This document shows, in pieces, positions 15,142 to 26,893 of a stretch of 45,852 nucleotides of DNA (the stretch's first letter is position 1; every line of letters begins with the position of its first letter). The notes beneath the pieces were generated by a model. That model was not told the origin of the DNA. It ran no database searches and saw only the letters and a program-made list of their open reading frames with translations. Source of the stretch: Advenella mandrilli (GTDB lineage Bacteria > Pseudomonadota > Gammaproteobacteria > Burkholderiales > Burkholderiaceae_B); assembly GCF_016595155.1 (NCBI RefSeq), contig NZ_JAENGP010000006.1, forward strand, positions 1 through 45,852, given 5' to 3'. A program made the position numbers and the translations under genes.

Positions 15142-15633
15142 ATGTTGCTTTCTGAACAGGCTTATACAAAGATTGATAAAGAGCTGGCAAAGTATCCCGC
15201 CGATCAGCGTTCGTCTGCCATCATGTCTTCCCTTCGTATTGCACAAGAAGAGAACGGTTGGCTGTCAAGCGATCTGATCGCCGAAATAGCCGGCTATATC
15301 GGGGTAGAACCCATTGCAGTCCAAGAGGTTGCCACCTTTTACGACATGTTTGATATGAAACCCGTTGGCAAATTCAAAATTACGGTATGCACCAATTTGC
15401 CCTGTGCCCTGCGTGATGGTGTGAAAACCGCCGAATATATCAAAGAAAAACTGGGCATTGGTTTTGGTGAAACTACTTCTGATGGCGCCTTTACCCTGAA
15501 AGAGGGCGAGTGCATGGGCGCCTGTGGCGATTCACCTATTTTGCTAGTCAATAATCACCATATGTGTGTGCGCATGTCACAGGAAAAAATTGATGAAATG
15601 CTGGCTGATATGCTCAAGGAGGCACAGGCATGA
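15142..15633 (+). CDS. nuoE: NADH-quinone oxidoreductase subunit E
   Basis: NuoE (24-kDa subunit) belongs to the NADH-dehydrogenase module and binds the [2Fe-2S] cluster N1a. The thioredoxin-like fold provides Cys83 and Cys88 (CTNLPC) and Cys124 and Cys128 (CMGAC). Length is 163 aa. Its stop codon overlaps the nuoF start (ATGA at 15630), so the two partners of the flavin module are translationally coupled. Confidence 0.97.
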   Translation: MLLSEQAYTKIDKELAKYPADQRSSAIMSSLRIAQEENGWLSSDLIAEIAGYIGVEPIAVQEVATFYDMFDMKPVGKFKITVCTNLPCALRDGVKTAEYIKEKLGIGFGETTSDGAFTLKEGECMGACGDSPILLVNNHHMCVRMSQEKIDEMLADMLKEAQA

Positions 15634-16988
15634 GTTTCCTTGATAAATACTCCCACGGTTTAATTGCCAATCCGGGTAATGACCTGTCCAACAGCATGGC
15701 GCTGCATGGCCGTCATATCAAGCCACAAATTCTTGATGGCATTAATGGCGAGAACTGGCACCTGGACGATTACGTCAAGCGCGGTGGCTACGAAGCCCTG
15801 CGTAAAATCCTTACAACGGGACTGTCCCAGGAAGACGTGATTGCCGAAATCAAGGCCTCCGGCCTGCGTGGCCGTGGTGGTGCGGGTTTCCCAACCGGCC
15901 TTAAATGGAGCTTCATGCCCCGCACGTTCCCGGGCCAGAAATATCTGGTCTGCAACTCCGACGAAGGCGAGCCGGGTACCTTTAAAGACCGCGATATTCT
16001 GCGCTTCAATCCGCATTCGGTTATTGAAGGCATGGCCATTGGTGCCTATGCCATGGGTATTTCTGTTGGATACAACTATATCCACGGTGAGGTTTTTGAA
16101 ATTTACAAGCGTTTCGAAGAAGCGCTTGAAGAAGCGCGCAAGGCCGGCTTCCTGGGTGATAACATCCTGGGTTCCAGCTTTAGCTTCCAGCTGCATGCGC
16201 ATCATGGCTATGGTGCCTATATTTGTGGTGAAGAAACCGCCTTGCTCGAATCCCTTGAAGGCAAGAAAGGCCAACCGCGATTCAAACCGCCATTTCCGGC
16301 CAGTTTTGGCCTGTATGGCAAGCCAAGTACTATTAACAATACCGAAACCTTTGCGGCTGTCCCCTGGATTATCCGTAACGGCGGGCAGCAATACCTTGAG
16401 GTGGGCAAGCCCAATAATGGTGGTACCAAGCTGTTTTCCATCACCGGTGATGTAGAGCGTCCCGGTACCTATGAAATTCCGCTAGGCACACCCTTTGCCA
16501 CCCTGCTTGAACTGGCCGGCGGCATGCGTAACGGGCGTAAGCTAAAAGCGGTTATTCCCGGTGGTTCCAGTGCGCCCGTACTGCCCGCCGACATCATGAT
16601 GGATACCACCATGGACTATGACTCTATCGCCAAGGCCGGCTCTATGCTGGGTTCTGGCGCGGTTACCGTCATGGATGAATCCCGTTGCATGGTTAAATCA
16701 TTGCTGCGCCTGTCTTACTTCTATTTTGAAGAAAGCTGCGGCCAGTGTACGCCATGCCGTGAGGGTACCGGCTGGTTGTACCGTATTGTCAATCGCATCG
16801 AAAACGGTCAGGGTCGTCCTGAAGACCTGGATATGCTTGACTCGGTTGCCAGCAATATCATGGGACGCACAATTTGTGCATTGGGCGACGCGGCAGCCAT
16901 GCCCGTACGCGGTTTCTTAAAGCATTATCGCGATGAGTTCGCGCACCACATCGAGCATAAGCAATGTGTGGTTCCTCACTATTTGTAG
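15630..16988 (+). CDS. nuoF: NADH-quinone oxidoreductase subunit F
   Basis: NuoF (51-kDa subunit) oxidises NADH through FMN and passes electrons to cluster N3. The 452-aa protein has the glycine-rich NADH/FMN motif [10 protein letters not shown] (81-90), the flavin stretch [13 protein letters not shown], the SLBB region near 270-310 and the N3 ligands Cys370, Cys373, Cys376 (CGQCTPC) and Cys416 (TICALGD). It overlaps nuoE by four bases and is followed nine bases later by nuoG. Confidence 0.97.
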   Translation: MSFLDKYSHGLIANPGNDLSNSMALHGRHIKPQILDGINGENWHLDDYVKRGGYEALRKILTTGLSQEDVIAEIKASGLRGRGGAGFPTGLKWSFMPRTFPGQKYLVCNSDEGEPGTFKDRDILRFNPHSVIEGMAIGAYAMGISVGYNYIHGEVFEIYKRFEEALEEARKAGFLGDNILGSSFSFQLHAHHGYGAYICGEETALLESLEGKKGQPRFKPPFPASFGLYGKPSTINNTETFAAVPWIIRNGGQQYLEVGKPNNGGTKLFSITGDVERPGTYEIPLGTPFATLLELAGGMRNGRKLKAVIPGGSSAPVLPADIMMDTTMDYDSIAKAGSMLGSGAVTVMDESRCMVKSLLRLSYFYFEESCGQCTPCREGTGWLYRIVNRIENGQGRPEDLDMLDSVASNIMGRTICALGDAAAMPVRGFLKHYRDEFAHHIEHKQCVVPHYL

Positions 16989-16997
16989 GTCAAAGCA

Positions 16998-19307
16998 ATG
17001 GTTGAACTTACCATAGACGGCAAACCCGTATCAGTGCCTGAAGGCAGCATGGTTATGCATGCCGCCCAGGAACTGGGGGTCTACGTGCCGCATTTCTGTT
17101 ATCACAAAAAACTTTCTATTGCTGCCAGCTGCCGTATGTGTCTGGTTGAGGTAGAAAAAGCCCCTAAAGCCTTGCCTGCATGCGCAACACCGGTTACGCA
17201 GGGCATGATTGTTCATACCTGTTCTGCCAAGGCGGTTGCTGCACAAAAGGCAGTCATGGAGTTCCTGCTTATTAATCACCCCCTTGATTGCCCCATTTGC
17301 GATCAGGGCGGAGAGTGTCAGTTGCAGGACTTGTCCGTGGGTTATGGAGAATCCGCATCCCGCTACAAAGAAGAAAAACGGGTGGTTTTCCATAAAGACG
17401 TGGGTCCGTTAATTTCAGCCGAAGAAATGACTCGCTGCATTCATTGCACGCGATGCATCCGTTTCGGTCAGGAAGTAGGCGGCATTATGGAGCTAGGCAT
17501 GGTTGGCCGCGGCGAACACGCCGAAATTACCACTTTTGTGGGTCATTCCATTGATTCCGAACTGTCTGGCAACATGATTGATGTATGCCCGGTGGGTGCG
17601 TTAACGTCAAAACCTTTCCGCTACACGGCCCGTACCTGGGAACTGGCCCGTCGCCGTTCAGTCAGCCCGCACGACAGCGTGGGCAGCAATCTGGTCGTGC
17701 AGGTCAAGGGTGAGCAGGTCATGCGTGTGGTTCCCTTCGAAAACGAAGACGTTAACGAATGCTGGATTACCGATAAAGACCGCTGGTCGTATGAAGGCCT
17801 GAACAGCGAAGACCGTTTGCAAACCCCCATGATCAAAGGGGACGACAACGTATGGCGCGAGGCTTCCTGGAATGACGCCTTAACCGCTGCCGCACAAGCA
17901 CTGGGCCGCATTAACGAGACCCAGGGTATTGGTCAGATTGGTGCCTTGGCCACCGAATATTCAACCGTTGAAGAATTGGCGTTGTTAGGGCGCCTGGTAC
18001 GCGGTTTGGGTTCCGAGCATATTGATTTTCGCCTGCGCCAGAACGATGCCGGTTTTGAAGCGGCATTAAACGGTGTGCCATGGCTGGGTATGCCCATTAC
18101 AGAACTCAATAACCTTGATCGTGTATTGGTTGTTGGGTCAACCCTGCGCAAAGATCATCCTTTGTTTGCACAGCGCCTGCGTCAGGCTGCTAAACATGGC
18201 ACACAAATTGTCCTTATAGACAGTTTTGGCGATAATCCACTGTTCCCGGTTGCCGCCCGTATCACGGTTGCACCCAGCCAGCTGGCGGCAACGCTGGCCC
18301 AGGTTGGCCGTGCACTGGTGGCCCAAAAAGAGGGCACCCAGGCCGATGGTACCGATCCTGTTCAGAAAGCAGCGGCAATTCTGGCCAGTGGCAGCAATAG
18401 TGCTGTATTACTGGGTAATACGGCGGTTTCTGCCCCCGATGCGTCCAATATTGCCGCCTATGCACAAGCGGTGGCCAATGGTATTAACGGCAAACTGGGC
18501 TTTTTAACTGCAGGTGCCAATACGGTGGGCGGTTATCTGGCGGGGGCCGTGGCTAAAGAAAATGGCATGAACCTGCCCAAGATGTTGCAAAACCCATTAA
18601 AGGCATTTATTGTCTTGCACGCAGAACCCAAACTGGACTGCGATAATGGCGTTCAGGCCCAGGAAATGCTGACCAATGCGTTTTCAATTGCATTAACCCC
18701 GTTCAAATCAGCGGCCCAGGACTGGGCTCGCATCATGTTGCCGGTGGCGCCGTTCACTGAAACCTCCGGTACCTTTGTCAATGCCGAAGGCCGTGCCCAA
18801 AGCTTCAAGGGTGTGGTGGCCGGAAAAGGCCAAAGCCGTCCGGGCTGGAAAGTCCTGCGTGTGCTGGGCAATATCCTGAAACTGTCAGACTTCGAAGACG
18901 AAACATCCGAAACTATTCGCGATGCCGTGTTGCAAAATGGTTACGTTGCGCGTCTGGGCAACAAGGTCGTGACAGATCCCCAAGTGCCTGCCGTGGCACC
19001 TGTTGGTCTTGAACGGGTGGCTGATGTGCCTGTTTACCGCACCGACGCCATGGTTCGCCGTGCCGAGTCCTTGCAACTGTCTCCGGCCAGTGTTATCCCC
19101 CGCGTGCGCATGAATGCGCAAACCATGACCTCACTGGAACTGGCTAACGGTATTCAGGTAAAAGTGAAATCCGCTAGCGGTGAAGTTATCCTTGAGCTTG
19201 AGCAGGACGACACGTTGGCCAACAATACCGTGCGTATTTCCCACGCATTCGAACAAACTGCAGCATTGGGTAGTGCCTTTGCTCAACTCACTGTGGAGCG
19301 CGTCTAA
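16998..19307 (+). CDS. nuoG: NADH-quinone oxidoreductase subunit G
   Basis: NuoG (75-kDa subunit) continues the electron wire of complex I. The 769-aa protein starts with a ferredoxin domain whose [2Fe-2S] N1b ligands are Cys34, Cys45, Cys48 and Cys62. N5 has the His-Cys3 set His94, Cys98, Cys101 and Cys107. N4 has Cys147, Cys150, Cys153 and Cys197. A molybdopterin-oxidoreductase-like domain follows from about residue 220 but has no cofactor role. The extra N7 cysteines found in E. coli NuoG are absent (the segment reads [14 protein letters not shown]). The gene shares one base with nuoH (TAATG). Confidence 0.97.
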   Translation: MVELTIDGKPVSVPEGSMVMHAAQELGVYVPHFCYHKKLSIAASCRMCLVEVEKAPKALPACATPVTQGMIVHTCSAKAVAAQKAVMEFLLINHPLDCPICDQGGECQLQDLSVGYGESASRYKEEKRVVFHKDVGPLISAEEMTRCIHCTRCIRFGQEVGGIMELGMVGRGEHAEITTFVGHSIDSELSGNMIDVCPVGALTSKPFRYTARTWELARRRSVSPHDSVGSNLVVQVKGEQVMRVVPFENEDVNECWITDKDRWSYEGLNSEDRLQTPMIKGDDNVWREASWNDALTAAAQALGRINETQGIGQIGALATEYSTVEELALLGRLVRGLGSEHIDFRLRQNDAGFEAALNGVPWLGMPITELNNLDRVLVVGSTLRKDHPLFAQRLRQAAKHGTQIVLIDSFGDNPLFPVAARITVAPSQLAATLAQVGRALVAQKEGTQADGTDPVQKAAAILASGSNSAVLLGNTAVSAPDASNIAAYAQAVANGINGKLGFLTAGANTVGGYLAGAVAKENGMNLPKMLQNPLKAFIVLHAEPKLDCDNGVQAQEMLTNAFSIALTPFKSAAQDWARIMLPVAPFTETSGTFVNAEGRAQSFKGVVAGKGQSRPGWKVLRVLGNILKLSDFEDETSETIRDAVLQNGYVARLGNKVVTDPQVPAVAPVGLERVADVPVYRTDAMVRRAESLQLSPASVIPRVRMNAQTMTSLELANGIQVKVKSASGEVILELEQDDTLANNTVRISHAFEQTAALGSAFAQLTVERV

Positions 19308-20401
19308 TGGATATCTGGTCTTGGTTCACTGATGGTGTTGCCGCATTTGACGCCTGGGGCGCCGATCTGATTGGTGCAACACCGTGGTTGGTCATCTGGT
19401 CAATCATTAAAATCCTGGTTATCGCCTTGCCAATCATTATTTGTGTGGCTTTCCTTACTTTGTGGGAACGTCGCATGATTGGTTACATGCATATTCGTCG
19501 TGGCCCCAACCGGGTGGGTCCTGGCGGTATTTTGCAGCCTTTTGCAGACGTATTCAAACTACTCACGAAAGAGGTGATTGTTCCTGAAAAAGCCAATAAG
19601 GTGCTTTATATTCTGGCACCCATCATGACTTTGCTGCCAGCGTTGGCCGCATGGGCCGTGATTCCATTTGGTCCGGAAACCGTGCTGGCAAACGTTAATG
19701 CCGGTTTGCTGTATGTCATGGCCATTACCTCGCTGGGTGTTTATGGCGTGATTATCGCAGGCTGGGCATCCAACTCCAAATATCCGTTTCTGGGTGCCAT
19801 GCGTGCTTCGGCGCAAATGATTTCCTATGAACTGGGTATGGGTGTTGTACTGGTTACCGTCTTGCTGGTGTCTGGTACGTTAAATATGAACGGTATTGTT
19901 CAGGGCCAATTAACGGGCTGGTTTGCCGATCGTGGCCTTAACTTTCTGTCATGGAACTGGTTGCCCCTGTTGCCCCTGTTCGTGGTGTATGTCATTTCAA
20001 TTGTTGCTGAAACCTGCCGTCACCCATTCGACGTGGTCGAAGGGGAGTCTGAAATTGTGGCCGGGCATATGGTTGAGTATTCAGGTATGGGCTTTGCCAT
20101 GTTCTTCCTGGCTGAATACGCCAACATGATCCTGTTGTCGGCCATGGCTTCCATCATGTTCCTGGGCGGCTGGTCATCACCGCTGGATTTTGCGCCATTT
20201 AACTGGATTCCGGGTTGGTTGTGGCTGGGCCTTAAAACATTCTTTGTCGTGTCCTTCTTTATTTGGTTCCGGGCTTCATTTCCCCGCTATCGTTACGACC
20301 AGATCATGCGTCTGGGGTGGAAAGTATTTCTTCCGTTAACGGGTGTGTGGTTGCTGATTGTTGCCATTTGGATGCAGACACCGTTCAATATTTGGAAATA
20401 G
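19307..20401 (+). CDS. nuoH: NADH-quinone oxidoreductase subunit H
   Basis: NuoH (ND1) is the membrane subunit that anchors the peripheral arm and helps form the quinone channel. The 364-aa protein has about eight to nine membrane helices. Conserved loops include [20 protein letters not shown] and [28 protein letters not shown], rich in the acidic residues thought to couple quinone reduction to proton pumping. It ends [10 protein letters not shown]. Order and spacing are canonical. Confidence 0.97.
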   Translation: MDIWSWFTDGVAAFDAWGADLIGATPWLVIWSIIKILVIALPIIICVAFLTLWERRMIGYMHIRRGPNRVGPGGILQPFADVFKLLTKEVIVPEKANKVLYILAPIMTLLPALAAWAVIPFGPETVLANVNAGLLYVMAITSLGVYGVIIAGWASNSKYPFLGAMRASAQMISYELGMGVVLVTVLLVSGTLNMNGIVQGQLTGWFADRGLNFLSWNWLPLLPLFVVYVISIVAETCRHPFDVVEGESEIVAGHMVEYSGMGFAMFFLAEYANMILLSAMASIMFLGGWSSPLDFAPFNWIPGWLWLGLKTFFVVSFFIWFRASFPRYRYDQIMRLGWKVFLPLTGVWLLIVAIWMQTPFNIWK

Positions 20402-20415
20402 GCTAGAAGAAAATT

Positions 20416-20904
20416 ATGAGTGCTATTAAAGATTTCTTCGGCAGTTTCATGCTGACCGAGATGTTAAAGGGAATGGCCCTGACCGGCAGGTATTTCTTCA
20501 AGCGCAAGATTACGCTGCGTTATCCTCATGAAAAAACGCCCATGTCTCCGCGTTTTCGGGGGTTGCATGCCTTGCGTCGCTATCCCAACGGCGAAGAGCG
20601 TTGCATTGCCTGTAAGCTTTGCGAAGCAGTGTGCCCCGCCATGGCCATTACCATTGAATCCGAAGAGCGTGACGATGGAACCCGTCGCACCACGCGCTAC
20701 GATATTGACTTAACCAAATGTATCTTTTGCGGCTTTTGTGAAGAGAGCTGCCCGGTGGATTCAATCGTGGAAACCCACATCCACGAATACCACGGTGAAA
20801 AACGGGGCGACCTGTATTTCACCAAAGATATGTTGCTTGCAGTAGGTGATAAATATGAATCCGAGATCGCTGCACGTCGTGCAACCGATGCGCCATACAG
20901 ATAA
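20416..20904 (+). CDS. nuoI: NADH-quinone oxidoreductase subunit I
   Basis: NuoI (TYKY) is an eight-iron ferredoxin subunit carrying clusters N6a and N6b between NuoG and NuoB. The 162-aa sequence has two full motifs: Cys63, 66, 69 and 73 ([12 protein letters not shown]) and Cys102, 105, 108 and 112 ([12 protein letters not shown]). The N-terminal amphipathic stretch [15 protein letters not shown] rests on the membrane. Confidence 0.97.
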   Translation: MSAIKDFFGSFMLTEMLKGMALTGRYFFKRKITLRYPHEKTPMSPRFRGLHALRRYPNGEERCIACKLCEAVCPAMAITIESEERDDGTRRTTRYDIDLTKCIFCGFCEESCPVDSIVETHIHEYHGEKRGDLYFTKDMLLAVGDKYESEIAARRATDAPYR

Positions 20905-20922
20905 TCGGCAGGTGAGCAAACT

Positions 20923-21549
20923 ATGACTTTTACGACTGTTTTGTTCTATATTCTGGCTACTGTTCTTGTAGTGGCCGGTGCCCGGGTGATTACCGCGCGC
21001 AGTCCGATAACGGCTGTGTTGCACTTGATCCTGTCATTTGTAACCGCATCATTGCTGTGGATTCTGATCGGTGCCGAGTTCCTGGGCCTGGTGCTGATCG
21101 TGATCTATGTAGGCGCGGTGATGGTCATGTTCCTGTTTGTGGTCATGATGATCGACGTGGTTCCCGAGTCCTTGCGGGCCGGTTTCCGTACCTATATGCC
21201 GTTGGGCCTGGTGGTTGGCGGCATCATGGTGCTGGAAATTGCTTTTGTACTGGGTACGGTGTACTACGGTTCAGGAGCGCCGGTTCCGCTTCCCGATTCC
21301 TACGACAATACACTTGAGCTGGGCATTGCCATGTACAGCGAATATTCGTATGCCATTCAGGTGGGTGCGCTGGTTCTGCTGGTGGGCATGATTTCAGCCA
21401 TTGCACTGACCCTGCGTGAACGTAGCAACCGCAAATACGTGAATGTCAATGATCAGCTGCATGTAAATGCCGCCGACCGTATAAGGCTTGTCAGCATGAA
21501 ATCTGAAAAAGAAGAAGCTGCGCCAGTAAAAGAAGGGGATTCAGAATGA
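20923..21549 (+). CDS. nuoJ: NADH-quinone oxidoreductase subunit J
   Basis: NuoJ (ND6) is a five-helix membrane subunit of complex I. The 208-aa protein has the conserved third helix [23 protein letters not shown], which contains the pi-bulge region important for coupling. The tail after residue 170 is charged and cytoplasmic, and longer than the core fold needs. It overlaps nuoK by four bases (ATGA). Confidence 0.96.
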   Translation: MTFTTVLFYILATVLVVAGARVITARSPITAVLHLILSFVTASLLWILIGAEFLGLVLIVIYVGAVMVMFLFVVMMIDVVPESLRAGFRTYMPLGLVVGGIMVLEIAFVLGTVYYGSGAPVPLPDSYDNTLELGIAMYSEYSYAIQVGALVLLVGMISAIALTLRERSNRKYVNVNDQLHVNAADRIRLVSMKSEKEEAAPVKEGDSE

Positions 21550-21872
21550 CGCTAACTTTGGCACATTATCTGATTTTAGGGGCCATCATGTTTGCCCTGG
21601 GTGTATTTGGTGTTTTTCTGAATCGCCGCAATCTTATTAGTCTGTTGATGTCCATCGAACTTATGCTGTTGTCGGTGAATATCAATTTCGTGGCATTTTC
21701 CATGTGGAATCCTGGTGCCAACGGCTTGCCCGAAACCTCAGGACAGATCTTCGTGTTCTTTATCCTGACGGTTGCCGCTGCCGAGGCCGCAATTGGTTTG
21801 GCTATCCTGGTCCTGTTGTTCCGCAGAATCAATTCCATTAATGTTGACGACATTGGTCGTCTGAAAGGGTAA
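21546..21872 (+). CDS. nuoK: NADH-quinone oxidoreductase subunit K
   Basis: NuoK (ND4L) has three membrane helices and contributes buried glutamates to the proton path. The 108-aa product shows the expected acidic residues within helices ([16 protein letters not shown] and [19 protein letters not shown]). Overlap with nuoJ suggests coupled translation. Confidence 0.97.
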   Translation: MTLTLAHYLILGAIMFALGVFGVFLNRRNLISLLMSIELMLLSVNINFVAFSMWNPGANGLPETSGQIFVFFILTVAAAEAAIGLAILVLLFRRINSINVDDIGRLKG

Positions 21873-21885
21873 GGGGAATTTCAGC

Positions 21886-23895
21886 ATGACACCAACATTC
21901 TCTAGTGCCTTTTTACTCCTGATCGCATTGGGCCCGCTTGCCGGCGCCATTATTACCGGTCTGTTTGGCACAGGATTCCTCGGGCGCTCGGTCAGTCGCA
22001 AAGGCTCGCACAGCTTAACGATTTTGCTGGTTGCCATTTCTTTCTTTGGCTCGCTTTATGTTCTGTATGAAGTGGCCATGAATGGTGCCTATTATGACCA
22101 AGCTATTTATACCTGGAGCCTGGTTGGCACAAAGGTATTTGAAATTGGCTTCTTAATAGATCCTTTAACCGCCCTCATGATGGTGGTGGTTACCTCGGTT
22201 TCATTAATGGTTCATATTTACACCATTGGTTATATGGTTGATGATCCGGGCTATCAGCGCTTCTTTTCCTACATCTCATTGTTTACGTTCTCAATGTTGA
22301 TGCTGGTGATGGCTAATAACATGCTACAGCTGTTCTTTGGTTGGGAAGCAGTGGGTCTGGTTTCTTACCTGCTTATTGGTTTCTGGTTTACTCGCGATAC
22401 CGCTGTTTTCGCCAACATGAAAGCGTTCATCATGAACCGTGTGGGTGACTTCGGTTTTGTGTTGGGTATCGGCCTGTTGTTTGCCTATACCGGCTCTATG
22501 AACTACGCCGAGATTTTTGCCCAGGCCGATTCCCTGGATACCCTGATTTTTCCGGGTACCGACTGGAAGCTGATCACGGTTGCATGTATCTGTCTGTTCA
22601 TTGGTGCAATGGGTAAATCCGCCCAGGTGCCTTTGCACTCATGGCTCCCCGATTCCATGGAAGGTCCTACCCCCATTTCCGCATTGATTCACGCGGCGAC
22701 CATGGTGACCGCCGGTATCTTTATGGTTGCCCGGTTCTCTCCCTTGTTTGAACTGTCCTCAACCGCCTTGTCATTCATTATTGTGATTGGCAGTATCGGT
22801 GCACTGTTCCTGGGTATCCTGGGTATTATTCAAACCGATATCAAGCGCGTGGTGGCTTATTCAACCCTGTCTCAGCTGGGTTACATGACGGTGGCATTGG
22901 GTGCGTCAGCCTATCCGGTTGCTATTTTCCACTTAATGACACACGCCTTCTTCAAAGCCCTGTTGTTCCTGGGTGCGGGTTCAGTCATTATCGGCATGCA
23001 TCATGACCAGGATATCCGTAACATGGGTGGCCTGCGTAAATACATGCCCATTACCTGGATTACTTTCCTGCTTGGTACGCTATCACTGGTCGGTACACCG
23101 TTCTTCTCGGGTTTCTATTCCAAAGAGCACGTGATTGAAGCCGCTGGTCTGGCCAATATCTGGGGTGCCAATTTTGCTTACTGGTCTACGCTAATCGGTG
23201 TTTTTGTCACGTCGCTGTATTCATTCCGTCTTTATTTCCTGGTTTTCCACGGAAAAGAGCGTTTCAATACCAAGCCTACACATGGCAAGAAACACGATGA
23301 CCATGGTCATCACGGTGGCGTGCCGCACGAGTCGCCCTGGGTGGTTACCTTGCCCCTGATCCTGCTGGCGGTTCCCTCTGTGGTCATTGGTGCGTGGGCA
23401 ATTGATCCCTTGCTATTCAATGGCTTCTTTGGCAATTCAATTGTGGTATTGGCCGAACACCCTGCGATGGCAGAACTGGCCAGCACTTATCATGGCTGGG
23501 TTGCTTATGGCCTGCACGCTTTCCAAACGGCGCCATTCTGGCTAATGATTGCCGGTCTGGTCACCGCATGGTACTGCTATATCGTTAATCCCAAGCTTCC
23601 TGCCAAACTGTATCAGGCGTTTTCCGGTATCAACCGTATTCTGGAAAACAAATACTATGCAGACTGGTTTAATGAAAACGTGGTTTCCCGTGCTGTTCGT
23701 GGGCTGGGTGGCGTTTTCTGGAAAGTTGGTGATAAAGGTATTATTGATGGCGCAATTATTGGTGGAAGTACAAGGCTGGTAGGCTGGATTGCCGCCGTCA
23801 GCCGCTACTTGCAGTCCGGTTATATCTATCACTACGCGTTTGCGATGATTGCTGGCGTGATTGCATTAATTACTTTATTTGTGCTGGTAAACTAA
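21886..23895 (+). CDS. nuoL: NADH-quinone oxidoreductase subunit L
   Basis: NuoL (ND5) is the distal antiporter-like proton-pumping subunit. The 669-aa protein has many membrane helices. Key regions are NNMLQLFFGWEAVGLVSYLL with the conserved helix-5 glutamate, the GAMGKSAQVPLHSWLPDSME loop with the helix-7 lysine, and a long C-terminal extension that forms the lateral helix. A histidine-rich cytoplasmic loop (THGKKHDDHGHHGG, near residue 468) is typical of beta-proteobacterial homologues and might bind metal. Confidence 0.97.
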   Translation: MTPTFSSAFLLLIALGPLAGAIITGLFGTGFLGRSVSRKGSHSLTILLVAISFFGSLYVLYEVAMNGAYYDQAIYTWSLVGTKVFEIGFLIDPLTALMMVVVTSVSLMVHIYTIGYMVDDPGYQRFFSYISLFTFSMLMLVMANNMLQLFFGWEAVGLVSYLLIGFWFTRDTAVFANMKAFIMNRVGDFGFVLGIGLLFAYTGSMNYAEIFAQADSLDTLIFPGTDWKLITVACICLFIGAMGKSAQVPLHSWLPDSMEGPTPISALIHAATMVTAGIFMVARFSPLFELSSTALSFIIVIGSIGALFLGILGIIQTDIKRVVAYSTLSQLGYMTVALGASAYPVAIFHLMTHAFFKALLFLGAGSVIIGMHHDQDIRNMGGLRKYMPITWITFLLGTLSLVGTPFFSGFYSKEHVIEAAGLANIWGANFAYWSTLIGVFVTSLYSFRLYFLVFHGKERFNTKPTHGKKHDDHGHHGGVPHESPWVVTLPLILLAVPSVVIGAWAIDPLLFNGFFGNSIVVLAEHPAMAELASTYHGWVAYGLHAFQTAPFWLMIAGLVTAWYCYIVNPKLPAKLYQAFSGINRILENKYYADWFNENVVSRAVRGLGGVFWKVGDKGIIDGAIIGGSTRLVGWIAAVSRYLQSGYIYHYAFAMIAGVIALITLFVLVN

Positions 23896-23896
23896 G

Positions 23897-25387
23897 ATGG
23901 GCGAAATGACTACTACTATTCCTTGGCTTTCCTTGTCGATATTCGTGCCAATTGTTGCGGGTATACTGGTGTTGATATTCGGTCGAGATGACCGGGCCGA
24001 CTATACTCGCAAGATGGCTCTGGTTGGCGCTATCGTCAGTTTTCTGGTGACCCTGCCCATTTACTTCGGGTTTGACTCCTCAACGGCCAATATGCAGTTC
24101 GTTGAGAACGTTTCCTGGATTGCGGCATTCAATTCTGCCTATCATTTAGGGGTTGATGGCATTTCCATCTGGTTTGTGCTGTTAACCGCCTTCATCACCA
24201 TCATTGTGGTGCTGGCCGGCTGGGAAGTGATAACCACCCGTATTGCCCAATACATGGCTGCTTTCCTGATTCTTTCAGGCCTGATGGTGGGTGTGTTTGT
24301 GGCGCTTGACGGCCTGCTGTTCTACGTGTTCTTCGAGGCAACCCTGATCCCGATGTATATTATTATCGGTGTCTGGGGTGGTCCCAACCGCGTTTATGCC
24401 GCGTTCAAGTTCTTCCTGTATACCTTGCTGGGTTCACTGCTTACGCTTATTGCCTTTATCTATCTGTATACCGTTACCGGTACCTTTGATATTGCCACCT
24501 GGCAGGCAGCCCAACTGGGTTATACACCACAGTTACTGATCTTTATTGCCTTGTTTGCCGCCTTTGCCGTGAAGGTGCCAATGTGGCCGGTGCATACCTG
24601 GTTGCCTGATGCCCACGTTGAAGCCCCTACCGGTGGTTCTATCGTGCTGGCAGCGATCATGCTAAAACTGGGTGCTTACGGTTTCCTGCGTTTTTCACTG
24701 CCGATTGCCCCCGATGCCTCACAAAGCCTGTCTGGTATCATGATTGCCCTGTCCCTGATTGCGGTTATCTATATTGGCCTGGTAGCGATTGTCCAGGATG
24801 ACATGAAAAAACTGGTGGCTTATTCATCGGTTGCTCACATGGGTTTTGTCACCCTGGGCTTTTTCATGTTCAATATCACCGGTCTTGAAGGCGCGGTGAT
24901 GCAGATGATTTCCCACGGTTTTGTTTCAGGCGCCATGTTTTTGTGTATCGGGCTGCTGTATGAGCGCGTGCATAGCCGCCAGATTTCCGATTACGGTGGT
25001 GTGGTCAATGTGATGCCCAAATTCGTCACCTTCTTCGTGCTGTTTTCCATGGCGAATGCCGGTTTGCCTGCCACCAGCGGTTTTATTGGCGAATTCCTGG
25101 TTATTCTGGGTGCCGTTGAATACAACTTCTGGATTGGTCTGTTAACCGCAACCGCCCTGTTATGGGGTGCATCGTACTCTCTCTGGATGGTCAAACGTGT
25201 GGCTTATGGCGAAATCAAACATGACCATGTCCGTGAAATGAAAGACATCAATTGCCGCGAATTCCTGATTCTGGGCTTGCTGGCTATTTTTGTGCTGTAC
25301 ATGGGTATTCATCCGAAGCCCTTCACCGATGTGATGCACGTTTCTCTCCAACAATTGTTGGAGCATGTTGCAATTTCTAAACTGTAA
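23897..25387 (+). CDS. nuoM: NADH-quinone oxidoreductase subunit M
   Basis: NuoM (ND4) is the second antiporter-like subunit. The 496-aa protein has about 14 helices with GLLFYVFFEATLIPMYIIIG (helix-5 glutamate), FAVKVPMWPVHTWLPDAHVE (lysine and broken-helix loop) and DMKKLVAYSSVAHMGFV. The first ATG is one base after the nuoL stop; an alternative ATG three codons in (23906) is equally possible. Confidence 0.97.
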   Translation: MGEMTTTIPWLSLSIFVPIVAGILVLIFGRDDRADYTRKMALVGAIVSFLVTLPIYFGFDSSTANMQFVENVSWIAAFNSAYHLGVDGISIWFVLLTAFITIIVVLAGWEVITTRIAQYMAAFLILSGLMVGVFVALDGLLFYVFFEATLIPMYIIIGVWGGPNRVYAAFKFFLYTLLGSLLTLIAFIYLYTVTGTFDIATWQAAQLGYTPQLLIFIALFAAFAVKVPMWPVHTWLPDAHVEAPTGGSIVLAAIMLKLGAYGFLRFSLPIAPDASQSLSGIMIALSLIAVIYIGLVAIVQDDMKKLVAYSSVAHMGFVTLGFFMFNITGLEGAVMQMISHGFVSGAMFLCIGLLYERVHSRQISDYGGVVNVMPKFVTFFVLFSMANAGLPATSGFIGEFLVILGAVEYNFWIGLLTATALLWGASYSLWMVKRVAYGEIKHDHVREMKDINCREFLILGLLAIFVLYMGIHPKPFTDVMHVSLQQLLEHVAISKL

Positions 25388-25396
25388 GTCTGGACA

Positions 25397-26881
25397 ATGA
25401 TGGAAAATCAATTTAATTTTGCACTCGCTTTGCCGGAAATTACGTTAAGTATTCTGGCAACGTTGATCCTGCTGGTGGATGTGTTTATTCCTTCCAAAAA
25501 CAGGTCACTTACCTATATGCTCTCGCTGGGCGCACTGGTCATTGTCACTTTGGTGTCGATGTATCAGTGGAATGCCGGTGTGGCTGGCCATACTTTTTAT
25601 GGTAATTACGTTACCGATCCGCTTGCTCACCTCATGAAAGTAGCCTCATACCTGGCGGTCATGGCAACCCTGATTTACAGCCGCCAGTATGTGATTGATC
25701 GTGGCATGGTCAAGGGCGGAGAGCTTTATTCTCTAACCCTGTTTGCGCTGGTTGGCCAAATGGTCATGATTTCCGCTTCCAGCATGCTTACCATTTATCT
25801 GGGTCTGGAGCTCATGTCACTGGCCCTGTATGCACTGGTTGCGGTTCGTCGCGATTCGCTGGTGGCGGTTGAATCTGCCATGAAATACTTCGTGCTGGGT
25901 TCCCTGGCATCCGGTTTCATGCTGTATGGTATTTCCATGGTTTACGGTGCAACCGGTCATATTGACCTGGCCGGTGTTGCCGGGGCGATCAAGGCCGGCA
26001 ATGTCAGCTATATGGCCATGACACTGGGTATGGTGTTTGTGGTGTGCGGTCTGGCGTTCAAACTGGGTGCCGTGCCTTTCCACATGTGGCTTCCCGACGT
26101 TTACATGGGTGCGCCTACCGCGATTACCTTAACCATTGGTGCAGCGCCCAAGCTGGCAGCATTGGCCATTACACTTCGCTTCCTGATAGAAGGCCTGCAT
26201 GGTTTGGCTGACAGCTGGCAGCAAATGTTGATGATTCTGGCCGTTCTGTCGCTGGCAATCGGTAACCTGACCGCCATTATGCAAACCAACTTCAAGCGCA
26301 TGCTGGCTTATTCAACCATTTCACACGTTGGTTTTGTTCTGCTGGGCTTGCTGTCGGGTGTGAATGCGGATGGTTCACTGGCTATTGGTGCATACGGTTC
26401 AGCCCTGTTTTACATGATTACTTATGTATTAACCACGCTGGCCAGTTTTGGTATTATCTTGCTGCTTAGCCGTCAGGGCTTCGAATGCGAAGAAATCAGT
26501 GACCTGAAAGGCCTTAACCGCCGCAGTCCCCTGATGGCGTTTGGGGTACTTATCCTGATGTTCTCTTTGGCAGGTATACCGCCGCTGGTGGGCTTTTATG
26601 CAAAACTGGTTGTCTTGCAGGCTGCCATTGCCGCCGGCCATATGTATCTGGCTATCGTTGCTGTGCTGTTTTCATTAATTGGTGCCTATTATTACCTGCG
26701 CGTTGTCAAGGTCATGTACTTTGACGAACCGGCAGCCGATGCACCGGTTATTGGCAATCAGCTGACTTTCCGTAGTGGCGTCATGTCTGTAAACGGTCTG
26801 GTTATTATTCTGTTGGGTATTTTGCCAGGCGGTTTAATGACATTATGTGTACAGGTTATTGACGCATCACTGAAATTTTAG
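25397..26881 (+). CDS. nuoN: NADH-quinone oxidoreductase subunit N
   Basis: NuoN (ND2) is the third antiporter-like proton-pumping subunit. The 494-aa protein shows [40 protein letters not shown] and [20 protein letters not shown]. Bacterial ND2 keeps 14 helices, consistent with this length. There are two in-frame ATGs at 25397 and 25400; the first was used. The DUF2818 gene follows 12 bp downstream. Confidence 0.97.
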   Translation: MMENQFNFALALPEITLSILATLILLVDVFIPSKNRSLTYMLSLGALVIVTLVSMYQWNAGVAGHTFYGNYVTDPLAHLMKVASYLAVMATLIYSRQYVIDRGMVKGGELYSLTLFALVGQMVMISASSMLTIYLGLELMSLALYALVAVRRDSLVAVESAMKYFVLGSLASGFMLYGISMVYGATGHIDLAGVAGAIKAGNVSYMAMTLGMVFVVCGLAFKLGAVPFHMWLPDVYMGAPTAITLTIGAAPKLAALAITLRFLIEGLHGLADSWQQMLMILAVLSLAIGNLTAIMQTNFKRMLAYSTISHVGFVLLGLLSGVNADGSLAIGAYGSALFYMITYVLTTLASFGIILLLSRQGFECEEISDLKGLNRRSPLMAFGVLILMFSLAGIPPLVGFYAKLVVLQAAIAAGHMYLAIVAVLFSLIGAYYYLRVVKVMYFDEPAADAPVIGNQLTFRSGVMSVNGLVIILLGILPGGLMTLCVQVIDASLKF

Positions 26882-26893
26882 GGTTTTATAAGT